49,313 nt of DNA from Novosphingobium capsulatum (GTDB taxonomy: Bacteria > Pseudomonadota > Alphaproteobacteria > Sphingomonadales > Sphingomonadaceae), in assembly GCA_015661825.1 (NCBI GenBank), contig DQVI01000219.1, positions 1 to 49,313 of the forward strand, written 5' to 3'. Positions 16,751 through 25,373 of this stretch are shown here, in pieces. Numbering within the stretch: the first letter of the stretch is position 1; the number at the start of each line of letters is the position of its first letter. Position numbers and translations under genes: made by a program. The notes beneath the pieces were generated by a model, which made no database searches, was not told where the DNA came from, and was given only the letters and a program-made list of their open reading frames with translations.

Positions 16751-18868
16751 TTACTTCTTGAGCCAGCGGGCCATCCAGTCGAACACCGTCTTGTGCCACT
16801 GAAGCGAGTTTTTCGGCTTGAGCACCCAGTGGTTTTCATCCGGGAAGACCAGCAGATCGGCTGGCACGCCCTTGTGCTGGAGCGCGGTGAAGGCCGCGAT
16901 GCCCTGCGTGTAGGGGATGCGGAAGTCCTTCTCGCTGGTCACCACCAGCATCGGCGTGTGCCATTGGGCGACATGGTTGACCGGGTTCCACTTCTCGAAG
17001 GCCTCGGGGTCTTCGTAGTAGGCGTGGCCGCCGTGCTCCCATTCGTCGAACCAGAGTTCCTCGGTCTCGTAGGCCATGGCGCGGGCATCGAACACGCCGT
17101 CGTGCTGGACGATGCACTTGAACCCGTCGGGCCAGTTGCCCTCGATCCAGTTCATCATGTAGCCGCCATAGCTGGCCCCGGCGGCGCAGGCGTTGGACGG
17201 ATCGACAGCCGAATCCTTGGCCGCGGCAGCGACCATGCCCTTTTTCAGGTCTTCGAGCGGCTTGCCGCCCCAGTCCTTGTTGATCGCATCGACGAAGGCC
17301 TGACCGTAGCCGGTCGAGCCGTGGAAATCGATGGTGACGGCGGCATAGCCCTGCGAGGCCCAGAGGCGCGGGTTCCAGCGGGTCGACCAACTGTCGTTGA
17401 ACGAGCCCTGCGGCCCGCCATGGACCATGAGCACGGTCGGCAGCTTGCCGGTGGTGCCAGCCGGCTTGAGGATCTGGCCCCAGACGGTGTCGCCATTGGC
17501 CCCGGCGAACGAAAACCGCTCGACGGTGACCGGTGCCTTGCCCGCCATCGTCGTGGTGGCGATGTCGGTCAGGCGGGCAGCCGGGCTTCCCGGCTTGCCC
17601 AGATAGAGTTCGGCCGGTGCATCGAGGCTGTCGCGCTTGATCAGGAAGCGCCCGCCCGCCAGCGGGATGATCTGGCTGACATGCCCTTCACGGCCCGGAT
17701 GGAAGACGAGGCGCGTGGCCTTGCCGCTGGCGAGGTCGACACGGAAGGCGGGCGCATCGAGCACGTCCTCGGCGGTGGCGATCAGCGCCTTGCTGTCGGG
17801 CGTGAAGGCCAGCGAGCTGACCGAGCGGTCCCAGTCTTGCGTGAGCGGGCGCACGGTGCCGGTCGCAAGGTCCATCAACTGGATAACCAGCCGGTCGCTT
17901 TCATAGCCGGGACGGGCCATGGCCGCCCAGGCCAGCCAGCGGCCATCGGGCGAAAGCGCGGGGCTGGTGTCGGTGGCGTGGTTGGCTGACGTCAGGTTGC
18001 GCGGGGCGCTGCCATCGATGGGGGACCACCACAGGTCGAGGTTGGTCGAAGTCGGCTCGTGACGGTCGGCCTGCCGCGCGGCAAGGATCACGGCCTTCGA
18101 ATCCGCGCTCCACGCCAGTTCGCCGCCATCGCCAAAGGGCTTGGACGGGCTGTTGCCGGTAAAGCCACCGTGGGCCGGATCGCCATCGAGCGCGTGCCCC
18201 GTGGCCGGATCGGCCTGCCCGCCGCGCAGGGCATAGGCAAAGACGCGGCTGTAGACGCCCGGCGTCTGCCAGGTGTCCCAGTGGCGCACGAAGCCCACGC
18301 CGTCGGTGTAGTGGCGTCCGGTGCCCGGCCCCGGCAGGCTCTGGTCGCCGTCGCCATGGGGAAGATCGGTGCAGCCGCCGAACGTGGCGCAGGCGCGGGC
18401 CACTTCGCCCCAGACCGCCAGTTTCTGCCCATCGGGCGAGAGCTTGAAGCCGGCCACTTCGGCGGCAAACCCGGTGGCCTGGATCGGCCCGCCCGCGCTG
18501 CCATCGGCGCCGGGGAGGACCGACCAGACCTGGCTAGTGGAAGATCCCTTGTCCGACAGGAACCACAGGCGGCCATCGGGGGAAAACGCCGGGTCGCTTG
18601 CATCGCTGCTCCAGTCGAGCCTGACAGGCCGGGCATTTTTGTCGCCCAGCGGCAGCAGCCACAGCGCTGTCGACCGTTTATAAGTCTGTGGATTGCTTGT
18701 GGTCAGCGCATAGACCGCGAGATGGCCATCAGGCGAAACGGCGACCGATCCCATGCGCGGGAGCGTGACGAGATCCTGCGCGGTCATCGCGGGACGGGAA
18801 GATTGGGCGAAAGCTGCCGGCGCCGCCGTGAGCGCCAGCGCTGCGAGCGTGAGCTTCAGCGTGGTCAT
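16751..18868 (-). CDS. Secreted S9 family prolyl-oligopeptidase-type peptidase
   Basis: A 705-residue protein with a signal peptide (MTTLKLTLAALALTAAPAAFA, cut before QSS). The middle is a beta-propeller with several SPDG repeats, as in WD40/DPP4-like propellers. The C-terminal alpha/beta hydrolase domain has the nucleophile S566 in GASYGGYM, D648 in TSEKDFRIP and H680 in DENHW, a complete triad. It belongs with dipeptidyl/acylaminoacyl peptidases acting on short peptides in the periplasm. Its position between hemE and hemJ breaks an otherwise conserved origin-side gene order. Confidence 0.92.
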   Translation of the reverse strand: MTTLKLTLAALALTAAPAAFAQSSRPAMTAQDLVTLPRMGSVAVSPDGHLAVYALTTSNPQTYKRSTALWLLPLGDKNARPVRLDWSSDASDPAFSPDGRLWFLSDKGSSTSQVWSVLPGADGSAGGPIQATGFAAEVAGFKLSPDGQKLAVWGEVARACATFGGCTDLPHGDGDQSLPGPGTGRHYTDGVGFVRHWDTWQTPGVYSRVFAYALRGGQADPATGHALDGDPAHGGFTGNSPSKPFGDGGELAWSADSKAVILAARQADRHEPTSTNLDLWWSPIDGSAPRNLTSANHATDTSPALSPDGRWLAWAAMARPGYESDRLVIQLMDLATGTVRPLTQDWDRSVSSLAFTPDSKALIATAEDVLDAPAFRVDLASGKATRLVFHPGREGHVSQIIPLAGGRFLIKRDSLDAPAELYLGKPGSPAARLTDIATTTMAGKAPVTVERFSFAGANGDTVWGQILKPAGTTGKLPTVLMVHGGPQGSFNDSWSTRWNPRLWASQGYAAVTIDFHGSTGYGQAFVDAINKDWGGKPLEDLKKGMVAAAAKDSAVDPSNACAAGASYGGYMMNWIEGNWPDGFKCIVQHDGVFDARAMAYETEELWFDEWEHGGHAYYEDPEAFEKWNPVNHVAQWHTPMLVVTSEKDFRIPYTQGIAAFTALQHKGVPADLLVFPDENHWVLKPKNSLQWHKTVFDWMARWLKK

Positions 18869-18950
18869 GGTTGCACGGGTAACCGTCTTAGGGCCCCGTG
18901 CAAAGGGACCATGGTGTCTCAGGGGGAAATGGGCCGCGCCGCGTGGTGGC

Positions 18951-18981
18951 GGAGGGCCCCGGACATGATCCGGGGCCCTCC
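18951..18981. repeat. Perfect 13-bp GC palindrome after hemE
   Basis: GGAGGGCCCCGGA (18951-18963) and TCCGGGGCCCTCC (18969-18981) are exact complements around CATGA. It sits 24 bases past the hemE stop and upstream of the S9 peptidase gene. It may end hemE transcripts and is related to the hairpins at 5313 and 16127. Confidence 0.6.
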
Positions 18982-19004
18982 CCAGCCCTGCTTTCCCGGC
19001 AGGA

Positions 19005-20033
19005 TCAGCCCCGGCTCCAGCCACGCACGGTGGCGAGGAGCTGTTCGACATGGGCGATCGGGGTGAACTGGCCGATGCCATGGCCCAGATTGAACACATG
19101 CGGGCGCCCGGCGAAGGCTTCGAGCACGCGCAGGGTCTGGGTTTCGAGTTCCGCGCCGCCCGAAAGCAGCAGCAGCGGATCGAGATTGCCCTGAACCGGC
19201 ATGCCCTCGGGCAGTTCGCGCGCGGCCCACACGGGGTCGATGGTCTCGTCCACGCCGACCGCGTTCACGCCCGTTTCGCGGGCATAGGCGGCCAGTTTCT
19301 CGCCCGCGCCCTTGGGGAAGCCGATCACCGGGACATGGGGATAGCGCGCCTGAATCGCGGCGGCGATCTTCTGGTTGGGAGCAATGACCCAGCGTTCGAA
19401 TTCGCGCGGGGCGAGGCTGCCTGCCCAGCTGTCGAAAAGCTGGAGCGCCTCGGCCCCGGCTTCGACCTGCCCGGCCAGATAATCGATGGTCACCGCAACG
19501 ATGGCATCGATGATCGCCTGGAACGCCTGCGGATCGCGATAGGCATAGGCGCGCGTTTCGTGATGGTCGCGGCTGCCCTCGCCCGCGACCATGTAGGTCG
19601 CCACGGTCCACGGACTGCCCGCAAAGCCCAGCAGGGTCGTCTCAGGGCCGATCTGGGCCTTCACCCGCTCCACGGTGGCATAGATCGGCGCAAGGCGCTC
19701 TGGCACGGCCTGGAGGGCACTGAGCGCGGTATCGACGAGCCGGGGCGAGAGGCGCGGACCCTCGCCAGCCAGAAACGCCAGATCCTGACCCATCGCATAA
19801 GGCACGATCAGGATGTCGGAGAACAGGATCGCGCCATCAAAGCCAAAGCGCCGGATCGGCTGGATGGTGATCTCGGCAGCCGCTTCGGAATCATAGACGA
19901 GTTCGAGGAAGCCGCCCTTTTCGGCCCGCAAGGCGCGATATTCGGGAAGATAGCGCCCGGCCTGACGCATGAGCCAGACTGGACGACGGGAAAGGTTCAC
20001 GCCCTTGAGCGTTTCGAGAATGGGGCCGGGCAT
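19005..20033 (-). CDS. hemE: Uroporphyrinogen decarboxylase
   Basis: A 342-residue cytosolic TIM-barrel enzyme converting uroporphyrinogen III to coproporphyrinogen III. Clear signatures are PVWLMRQAGRYLPEYR, FSDILIVPYAMG, GFAGSPWTVATYMV and the closing FNLGHGI. ATG at 20033 is preferred; a TTG at 20054 would add seven residues (starting MDWTNLA) and reach into the AT-rich block of the putative origin. Beginning a hemE transcript next to oriC is the conserved arrangement in Caulobacter and Rickettsia. Confidence 0.97.
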   Translation of the reverse strand: MPGPILETLKGVNLSRRPVWLMRQAGRYLPEYRALRAEKGGFLELVYDSEAAAEITIQPIRRFGFDGAILFSDILIVPYAMGQDLAFLAGEGPRLSPRLVDTALSALQAVPERLAPIYATVERVKAQIGPETTLLGFAGSPWTVATYMVAGEGSRDHHETRAYAYRDPQAFQAIIDAIVAVTIDYLAGQVEAGAEALQLFDSWAGSLAPREFERWVIAPNQKIAAAIQARYPHVPVIGFPKGAGEKLAAYARETGVNAVGVDETIDPVWAARELPEGMPVQGNLDPLLLLSGGAELETQTLRVLEAFAGRPHVFNLGHGIGQFTPIAHVEQLLATVRGWSRG

Positions 20034-20398
20034 CGCGAGGTTTGTCCAATCCAATCAAAAAAATAGATTCTTATTAAAATGGATTCAGGTGATGTTGGGG
20101 CTGTGGAAACCGGGGATTGCGAGGCTCTGCCCGATTTGTCCCGAATGCTCCACAAAATTCATGGGGGTCGAATCCTGATGACTCCGGGAGCAAGGTAAAC
20201 TTCTCCTCGATTCCCACAGCCTGTGGGAATCTCTGTCCCCATGTGGGAGACTCCCGGTGGGAAGGACTCGCTGTGGGGGTGAATCCGGCCTCCAAACTTG
20301 TCGTCGGTTTCGTCCCGTGGTTTATCGTCCCCCTTTCCACAGGGTTACGCCGTCCATCGGGAAAGGGCGTATTTTCCGCAGTGCACAAAAGAGGCCCC
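20034..20398. other. oriC: Putative chromosomal replication origin, oriC
   Basis: This 365-base non-coding gap has the layout of an alphaproteobacterial origin. Next to hemE is an AT-rich block (about 20051-20088) suited to unwinding. It is followed by seven DnaA-box-like 9-mers with a CCACA or CCCACA core: 20102-20110, 20146-20154, 20210-20218, 20222-20230, 20242-20250, 20272-20280 and 20333-20341. Two of them form a perfect dyad, GATTCCCACAG / CTGTGGGAATC (20209-20231). None is the exact TTATCCACA. AATCAA followed by A-rich DNA at about 20052 loosely resembles an IHF site. hemE-oriC-ppsR (RP001) synteny, nearby parS sites and divergent transcription all agree. Confidence 0.85.
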
Positions 20399-21241
20399 AT
20401 GGCACGGCTGCATCTCCATCTGCTTTCCGACTCGACCGGTGAAACTCTTGAAATGATAGCCAAAGCGGCGCTCGCTCAGTTCGAGGACGCCGATGTTGTC
20501 CGCCATTTCTGGCCCATGGTCCGTTCGCAGCAGCACCTCGACCGCATCCTTGGGGAAATCTCGGCCAATCCGGGGCTGGTGCTGTTTACCCTCGTCAATA
20601 CCGAGACGCGCGACCGGCTCGAACAGCGCTGCGCCACGCTCGGCCTGCCTTGCGTGGCCGCGCTCGATGCGGTGACCAATGCGCTCGAACAGCAACTGGG
20701 GCAGGAGGCGCGCGGGCGCCCCGGACGCCAGCACATGATGGACGAGGCCTATTTCCAGCGCGTCGACGCGATCCAGTTCACCATCGCCCACGACGACGGG
20801 GTAGGCTGGGAAAACTGGGAAGAGGCCGACATGCTGCTCGCGGGCGTTTCGCGCAGCTCCAAGACGCCGACCTCGATCTATCTGGCCAACCGTGGCTACA
20901 AGGTCGCCAACATCCCGATCGTGGTGGAAAGCCCGCCGCCGCCCTCGCTCTATACCGTGCGGCGGCCGCTGGTGGTGGGGCTGACCACCAGCCCCGAGCG
21001 GCTGATCGCGGTACGCCGCAACCGCCTGCTTTCGCTCAACCAGGCGCCTGAGACTGCCTATGTGGACAACGACCATGTCACCCGCGAGGTGCAATATGCC
21101 CGGCGCATGTTCGCCGACAACGGCTGGCCGGTGATTGACGTTTCGCGCCGATCCATCGAGGAGACCGCTGCGGCCATCATCAACCTCTACAACGAGCGCA
21201 AGGCTGCTGGTTCGTCGAATCCGGGATTGAAGGCTCTATGA
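20399..21241 (+). CDS. ppsR: PEP synthase / PPDK regulatory protein, DUF299 (PpsR)
   Basis: A 280-residue bifunctional serine/threonine kinase and pyrophosphorylase that switches phosphoenolpyruvate synthase or pyruvate phosphate dikinase off and on. The N-terminus [20 protein letters not shown] and the nucleotide-binding [18 protein letters not shown] (about 160-177) are diagnostic. ATG at 20399 has AGAGG just upstream; the frame is open further back only through the origin. It is the RP001-type gene that borders Caulobacter and Rickettsia origins. It overlaps maf by 4 bases (ATGA). Confidence 0.95.
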   Translation: MARLHLHLLSDSTGETLEMIAKAALAQFEDADVVRHFWPMVRSQQHLDRILGEISANPGLVLFTLVNTETRDRLEQRCATLGLPCVAALDAVTNALEQQLGQEARGRPGRQHMMDEAYFQRVDAIQFTIAHDDGVGWENWEEADMLLAGVSRSSKTPTSIYLANRGYKVANIPIVVESPPPPSLYTVRRPLVVGLTTSPERLIAVRRNRLLSLNQAPETAYVDNDHVTREVQYARRMFADNGWPVIDVSRRSIEETAAAIINLYNERKAAGSSNPGLKAL

Positions 21242-21822
21242 TTGTTCTTGCTTCGCAAAGTGCCTCGCGCAAGGCCATGCTCGACGCGGCAGGCGTCGCT
21301 TACGAGGCGCTTGCCGCCGATGTGGATGAAGGCGCGATCAAGCGCGAGCTGATCGGCATTCCGGGCGGCGAAGTGGCGCTGATCCTGGCCGAGGCCAAGG
21401 CGCTGGCGGTCAGTGCGATGATGCCCGGACGGCTGGTGCTGGGCGGGGATTCGCTGGTCGAGGTCTGTGGCCGTTCGTTCGACAAGCCCGCCAGCCGCGA
21501 GGAGGCCGCCGCGCATCTGCGGTTCTTCTCGGGCCAGACCATGCTGCTCCACAGCGCTGCTGTGCTGATGCGCGATGGCATGGCCGTGTGGCGCCACACC
21601 GAGACCGCAACGCTCAGGGTTCGCCGCCTTTCCGACAGCTTTATCGACAGCTATCTCGACAGGGAGTGGCCCGCCGTTTCGGGCTGCGTGGGGGTGTTCC
21701 GGATCGAGGCGCTGGGCGTGCAACTGTTCGAGACCATCGAGGGCAGTCACTTCACCGTGCTGGGCATGCCGCTGCTGGCCCTGCTGGGCGCCCTGCGCGC
21801 GCAAGGGGAGCTGGCGGCATGA
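21238..21822 (+). CDS. maf: Maf-like nucleotide pyrophosphatase
   Basis: A 194-residue Maf/HAM1-fold house-cleaning hydrolase acting on non-canonical nucleoside triphosphates. It begins [14 protein letters not shown], a variant of LASxSPRR, with the acidic catalytic position D71 in GGDSLVEV and then the [15 protein letters not shown] block. Substrate preference (dTTP/UTP or modified pyrimidines) cannot be assigned. Starts and stops overlap both neighbours by 4 bases, so it is tightly coupled within ppsR-maf-aroE. Confidence 0.92.
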   Translation: MIVLASQSASRKAMLDAAGVAYEALAADVDEGAIKRELIGIPGGEVALILAEAKALAVSAMMPGRLVLGGDSLVEVCGRSFDKPASREEAAAHLRFFSGQTMLLHSAAVLMRDGMAVWRHTETATLRVRRLSDSFIDSYLDREWPAVSGCVGVFRIEALGVQLFETIEGSHFTVLGMPLLALLGALRAQGELAA

Positions 21823-22700
21823 GCACCCTTCCCGTATCTCTCCCCGCCGGGGCCTATGCCGAAGTGATCGGCGATCCGATCATCCAGTCCAAGTCGCCCA
21901 CGATCCACAATTTCTGGCTCGAAAAGCTGGGGATCGCGGCAGACTATCGCCATGCCCATGTCACAGCCGAAGGTCTGGCCGATTATCTGGCCACCCGCCG
22001 CGCCGATCCGGTCTGGCGCGGCTGCAACGTGACGATGCCGCACAAGCAGGCGATTGCCCGGCTGGTCGACCGGCTCGATCCGCTCGCCGCGCGCGTGGGC
22101 GCGGTCAACACGGTGGTTCCCGAGGACGGGCAACTGGTCGGCTACAACACCGACGTTCCCGGTTTTCTCGAACCGCTCGAAGGCCGCCTTGCGCAAAAGC
22201 ACTATTTCCGCATGGCGCGGATCATGGGCACCGGGGGGGCTGCGCGGGCCATCGTGGTGGCGCTGTCGGAGGCGGGCTTCGTGCTGGTCCTGGCCGGGCG
22301 CAATCCGGCCAAGGCACAGGCCCTGCTCGACGAACTGGCGCGCGGCACCGATCATCACGCGGTCGATATTGCCCATTTCGCCGATCCGACCGATTTCGAA
22401 TTCGATGATCGCGCCGATTGCCTTGACCTGATCGTCAATGCCTCGCTGCTGGGCATGGAGGGGCAGCCGCCCCTGCGTTACGACCTCAGCCACACGCCGC
22501 CCGGCGCGGTGTTCTACGACATCGTCACCCACCCTCTCGAAACGCCGCTGCTGGCGCAGGCGAAGGCTGCCGGCTTCGAGACCATCGATGGCCTCTCGAT
22601 GCTGATCGGCCAGGCCGATTATGCGTTCCGTCGCTTCTTCGGGGTCGTTCCGCCGCGTGGAGAGGCGGATCTGGCCTTGCGCGCGCGCATCGGGGCATGA
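21819..22700 (+). CDS. aroE: Shikimate dehydrogenase
   Basis: A 293-residue NADPH enzyme reducing 3-dehydroshikimate to shikimate in aromatic amino-acid synthesis. It has the substrate motif SKSP at 24-27, NVTMPHK at 70-76 with catalytic K76, and the catalytic D112 in YNTDVPGF. The cofactor loop reads MGTGGAARA, with Thr where GAGG is usual. The C-terminal [14 protein letters not shown] is typical. The ATG at 21819 overlaps maf; coaE starts 4 bases after the stop. Confidence 0.95.
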   Translation: MSTLPVSLPAGAYAEVIGDPIIQSKSPTIHNFWLEKLGIAADYRHAHVTAEGLADYLATRRADPVWRGCNVTMPHKQAIARLVDRLDPLAARVGAVNTVVPEDGQLVGYNTDVPGFLEPLEGRLAQKHYFRMARIMGTGGAARAIVVALSEAGFVLVLAGRNPAKAQALLDELARGTDHHAVDIAHFADPTDFEFDDRADCLDLIVNASLLGMEGQPPLRYDLSHTPPGAVFYDIVTHPLETPLLAQAKAAGFETIDGLSMLIGQADYAFRRFFGVVPPRGEADLALRARIGA

Positions 22701-22704
22701 GCGC

Positions 22705-23310
22705 ATGAGCAGGCCGTTTCTGCTGGGGCTGACCGGGTCGATCGGCATGGGCAAGTCGACCGTGGCCGAAATGCTGCGCGAGGAAGGCGTGCCGGTCTGT
22801 GATGCCGATGCACAAGTGCGCGCGCTTCAGGGGCCGGGCGGCGCGCTGCTGCCCGCGATCGAGGCGGCCTTCCCCGGCACGACCGGGCCCGAAGGGGTGA
22901 ACCGGGCCCGGCTGGGCGAACTGGTCTTCGGCGATGCGCAGGCCCTCGCCCGGCTTGAGGGCATCGTCCACCCGGCCCTGACCCGTGCGCGCGAGTCGTT
23001 CCTGATCGAGCATGGCGCGCAGCCGCTGGTCGTTTTCGACATCCCCCTGCTCTTTGAAAAAGGGCACGAGCGCGCGCTCGATGCGGTGGCGGTCGTTTCC
23101 GCGCCGGCGCAGGTTCAGCGCGCGCGGGTGCTCGCCCGCCCCGGCATGACGCCTGAAAAGTTTGCCAATATCCTTTCCCTCCAGATGCCTGACGCGGAAA
23201 AACGGGCCCGCGCCGATCACTGGATCGATACGGGCGGCACGCTGGAACAGACGCGAAACATGGTTAAGGCCCTCGTGGCGCGTCTGCGCGAAAAAAACCC
23301 CCGGACTTGA
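22705..23310 (+). CDS. coaE: Dephospho-CoA kinase
   Basis: A 201-residue P-loop kinase performing the last step of coenzyme A synthesis. It starts MSRPFLLGLTGSIGMGKST, with Walker A GSIGMGKST at 11-19 and the lid region VVSAPAQVQRARVLARPGMT. Length matches the family (about 200). ATG at 22705 is chosen over the overlapping ATG at 22697, which is out of frame. The aroE-coaE-dnaQ order is the usual one to the right of alphaproteobacterial origins. Confidence 0.95.
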   Translation: MSRPFLLGLTGSIGMGKSTVAEMLREEGVPVCDADAQVRALQGPGGALLPAIEAAFPGTTGPEGVNRARLGELVFGDAQALARLEGIVHPALTRARESFLIEHGAQPLVVFDIPLLFEKGHERALDAVAVVSAPAQVQRARVLARPGMTPEKFANILSLQMPDAEKRARADHWIDTGGTLEQTRNMVKALVARLREKNPRT

Positions 23311-23358
23311 TGGCCCGGGCCTCTTGCCAGCCCCTTCGGGCAGGTCCAAGTAAAGTGC

Positions 23359-24084
23359 ATGCGTGAGATCGTCTTCGATACCGAAACGACGGGACTCGAT
23401 CCGCAAGGCGGTGATCGGCTGGTTGAACTCGGCTGTGTCGAGATGGTCAACCGGGTCGCCACCGGGGCTACCTACCATGCCTATTTCGATCCCGAGCGGG
23501 ACATGCCCGCCGAGGCCGAGGCCGTTCATGGCCTGTCTGCCGCGTTCCTGTCGGACAAGCCCAAGTTTGCCGCCGGTGCGGCCGAGTTCCTTGCCTTCAT
23601 CGGCGATGCGCCGATGGTTGCGCACAATGCCGGGTTCGACTTCGGCTTTATCAATGCCGAACTGACCCGTTGCGGGTTGCCCGAGGTCAGCCGTGACCGC
23701 ATGGTCGATACGGTGGCCATCGCGCGGCGCAAGCATCCGGGCGCCAAGCTCAGCCTCGATGCGCTGTGCAGCCGCTATGGCATCGACCGCAGCCACCGCA
23801 CGAAGCATGGCGCCTTGCTTGACGCCGAGCTTCTGGCGCAACTCTATGTCGAATTGATGGGGGGCCGGCAGATCGGCCTGGAACTGGCGGGGCAGGATGC
23901 CGCTGCCGCTGTTTCAGGTGTGGTGGCCGGTGCCTCGGGTGATGGGGCGGCGCTGGCTTCGGCCAGGGAGGCCAGCATCACCCGCGTTTTCCGCGAGCCT
24001 CGGCCCCATGCGGCCAGCGAGGCGGAATTGGCTCGCCATGCCCAGTTCATGGCGGGCTTTACCAACCCGCTCTGGTCGCGCTGA
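23359..24084 (+). CDS. dnaQ: DNA polymerase III epsilon subunit, 3'-5' exonuclease
   Basis: A 241-residue DEDDh proofreading exonuclease. Motif ExoI is FDTETTGLD with D7 and E9; ExoII has D94 in HNAGFDFGF; ExoIII has H150 and D155 in HGALLDAELLA. The C-terminal tail (about 185-241) is Ala-rich then basic and should contact the polymerase alpha subunit. ATG at 23359; a GTG two bases further is out of frame. Confidence 0.95.
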   Translation: MREIVFDTETTGLDPQGGDRLVELGCVEMVNRVATGATYHAYFDPERDMPAEAEAVHGLSAAFLSDKPKFAAGAAEFLAFIGDAPMVAHNAGFDFGFINAELTRCGLPEVSRDRMVDTVAIARRKHPGAKLSLDALCSRYGIDRSHRTKHGALLDAELLAQLYVELMGGRQIGLELAGQDAAAAVSGVVAGASGDGAALASAREASITRVFREPRPHAASEAELARHAQFMAGFTNPLWSR

Positions 24085-24161
24085 CCTTCGCGGCGGCCCC
24101 TCCTGTCGGGCCGCCACGGGGGCCGGCGAACGGGAGCGGGCACAAGAAGGAGAGAAGACCC

Positions 24162-24740
24162 ATGGACATTCGCGTTTCGGGACATCAGGTCGAGACCGGC
24201 GCCGCCTTCGAAGCCCACGCGGCTGATCGGCTTTCGGGTATCGTCGACAAGTACTTCTCCCGCGCGCTTTCCTCGCAGGTCACTTTGGGCAAGGCGCCCC
24301 ACGGTGGCTTTCGCTGCGATATTGTCACCCATGTGACGCAGGGGTTGATTCTCAAGGGCAGCGGCGTGGCGCAGGATGCGCATCTGGCGCTCGACCAGTC
24401 GGCTGAAAAGATCGACAAGCAGCTGCGCCGCTACAAGCGCCGGATCAAGGCCCATTCCGAAGGGGCCGATTTCGCGCGCCGCTCCGAAGAGGCCGCCTAT
24501 ACCGTGTTCCTCGTCGAGGAAACGGCCGAGGAGCACGAGGAACCCGCCGCCGACGCCCCGCTGGTGATCGCCGAAACGAGGGTCGATGTGCCCACCGCCA
24601 CCGTCTCGGATGCGGTGATCATGCTCGATCTGCGCAACACCAATGCCTTGCTGTTCAAGAACGCGGGCACGGGGGTTCACAACATGGTCTATCGCCGTGG
24701 CGATGGCTCGATTGGCTGGGTCGAACCGGCTGGCGCATAA
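24162..24740 (+). CDS. hpf: Ribosome hibernation promoting factor, long form
   Basis: A 192-residue protein that forms 100S ribosome dimers in stationary phase. The N-terminal HPF/YfiA domain (about 1-95) ends in the basic QLRRYKRRIKAH. An acidic linker (VEETAEEHEEPAADA) follows. The C-terminal dimerisation domain (about 130-192) has DAVIMLDLRNTNALLFKNA, so this is the long form. AAGGAGAGAAGA lies just before ATG 24162. A 14-bp hairpin follows the gene. The next gene, ptsN, is a frequent partner of hpf. Confidence 0.95.
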   Translation: MDIRVSGHQVETGAAFEAHAADRLSGIVDKYFSRALSSQVTLGKAPHGGFRCDIVTHVTQGLILKGSGVAQDAHLALDQSAEKIDKQLRRYKRRIKAHSEGADFARRSEEAAYTVFLVEETAEEHEEPAADAPLVIAETRVDVPTATVSDAVIMLDLRNTNALLFKNAGTGVHNMVYRRGDGSIGWVEPAGA

Positions 24741-24760
24741 TCGCGTGCATATCTGAGGAT

Positions 24761-24794
24761 TTCCCATGCGGGGAGAGGTGTCCCCGCATGGGAA
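24761..24794 (+). terminator. Hairpin after hpf
   Basis: TTCCCATGCGGGGA (24761-24774) pairs exactly with TCCCCGCATGGGAA (24781-24794), loop GAGGTG, 20 bases after the hpf stop. No T-run follows, so it may be an attenuating or message-stabilising hairpin before ptsN. Confidence 0.55.
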
Positions 24795-24889
24795 GTCATA
24801 CAATTCGGCGCTTGCATAGGACGAGAATAGGGCGCATTGCGCCGGCATCTTGAGTGTAGCTCTGCACTGGCTGTGGCAATTTTCCTTTC

Positions 24890-25351
24890 ATGACCACACT
24901 TTTTACCATTGATCCCCAGGCGGTACGGGTGATCCGCGCCGAATCCAAAGCGCAGATTCTCGATGCGCTGGCTGATTGCTTTGCCAGCGTCTACCAGCTC
25001 GATCGCGATCATGTGCAGGAGCGGATCGAGGAACGCGAGAGCCTGGGCAGCACCGGCTTCGGCCGTGGCGTTGCCATCCCCCACGCCCGTCTCGAACATC
25101 TCGCCCGCCCGGTGGCGGCGTTTTTCCGTCTTGAAGAGCCGGTCGATTTCGAGGCTGCCGATGGCATGCCGGTCGATTGCGTATTCGGCCTGCTTTCGCC
25201 CGAACAGGCCGGCGCCGTCCATCTTCAGGCGCTGGCCGCGATCAGCCGCCTGATGCGCGATGATCGCATGCACCAGCGCCTCAGCAGCGCGCCCGATGCC
25301 GACGCGCTCTACGGCGTGCTTGTCAACGTCATCGACCGCGACGCGGCCTGA
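24890..25351 (+). CDS. ptsN: Nitrogen-regulatory PTS enzyme IIA (EIIANtr)
   Basis: A 153-residue cytosolic IIA protein of the nitrogen PTS, a phosphorelay regulator rather than a sugar transporter. The phosphorylated histidine is H65 in GVAIPHARLEH. The surrounding ERESLGSTGFGRG is typical. It regulates potassium transport, stress and carbon/nitrogen balance in other proteobacteria; targets here are unknown. ATG at 24890 follows a leader of about 95 bases after the hpf hairpin. Confidence 0.95.
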   Translation: MTTLFTIDPQAVRVIRAESKAQILDALADCFASVYQLDRDHVQERIEERESLGSTGFGRGVAIPHARLEHLARPVAAFFRLEEPVDFEAADGMPVDCVFGLLSPEQAGAVHLQALAAISRLMRDDRMHQRLSSAPDADALYGVLVNVIDRDAA

Positions 25352-25362
25352 GCCTTTCGGCC

Positions 25363-25367
25363 CGGAG
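25363..25367 (+). promoter_or_regulatory. Shine-Dalgarno GGAGG deciding an ATT start
   Basis: GGAGG lies 6 bases before ATT at 25374 and no ATG, GTG or TTG is placed to use it. It is the main evidence for the non-standard start of the next gene. Confidence 0.6.
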
Positions 25368-25373
25368 GCGCGC

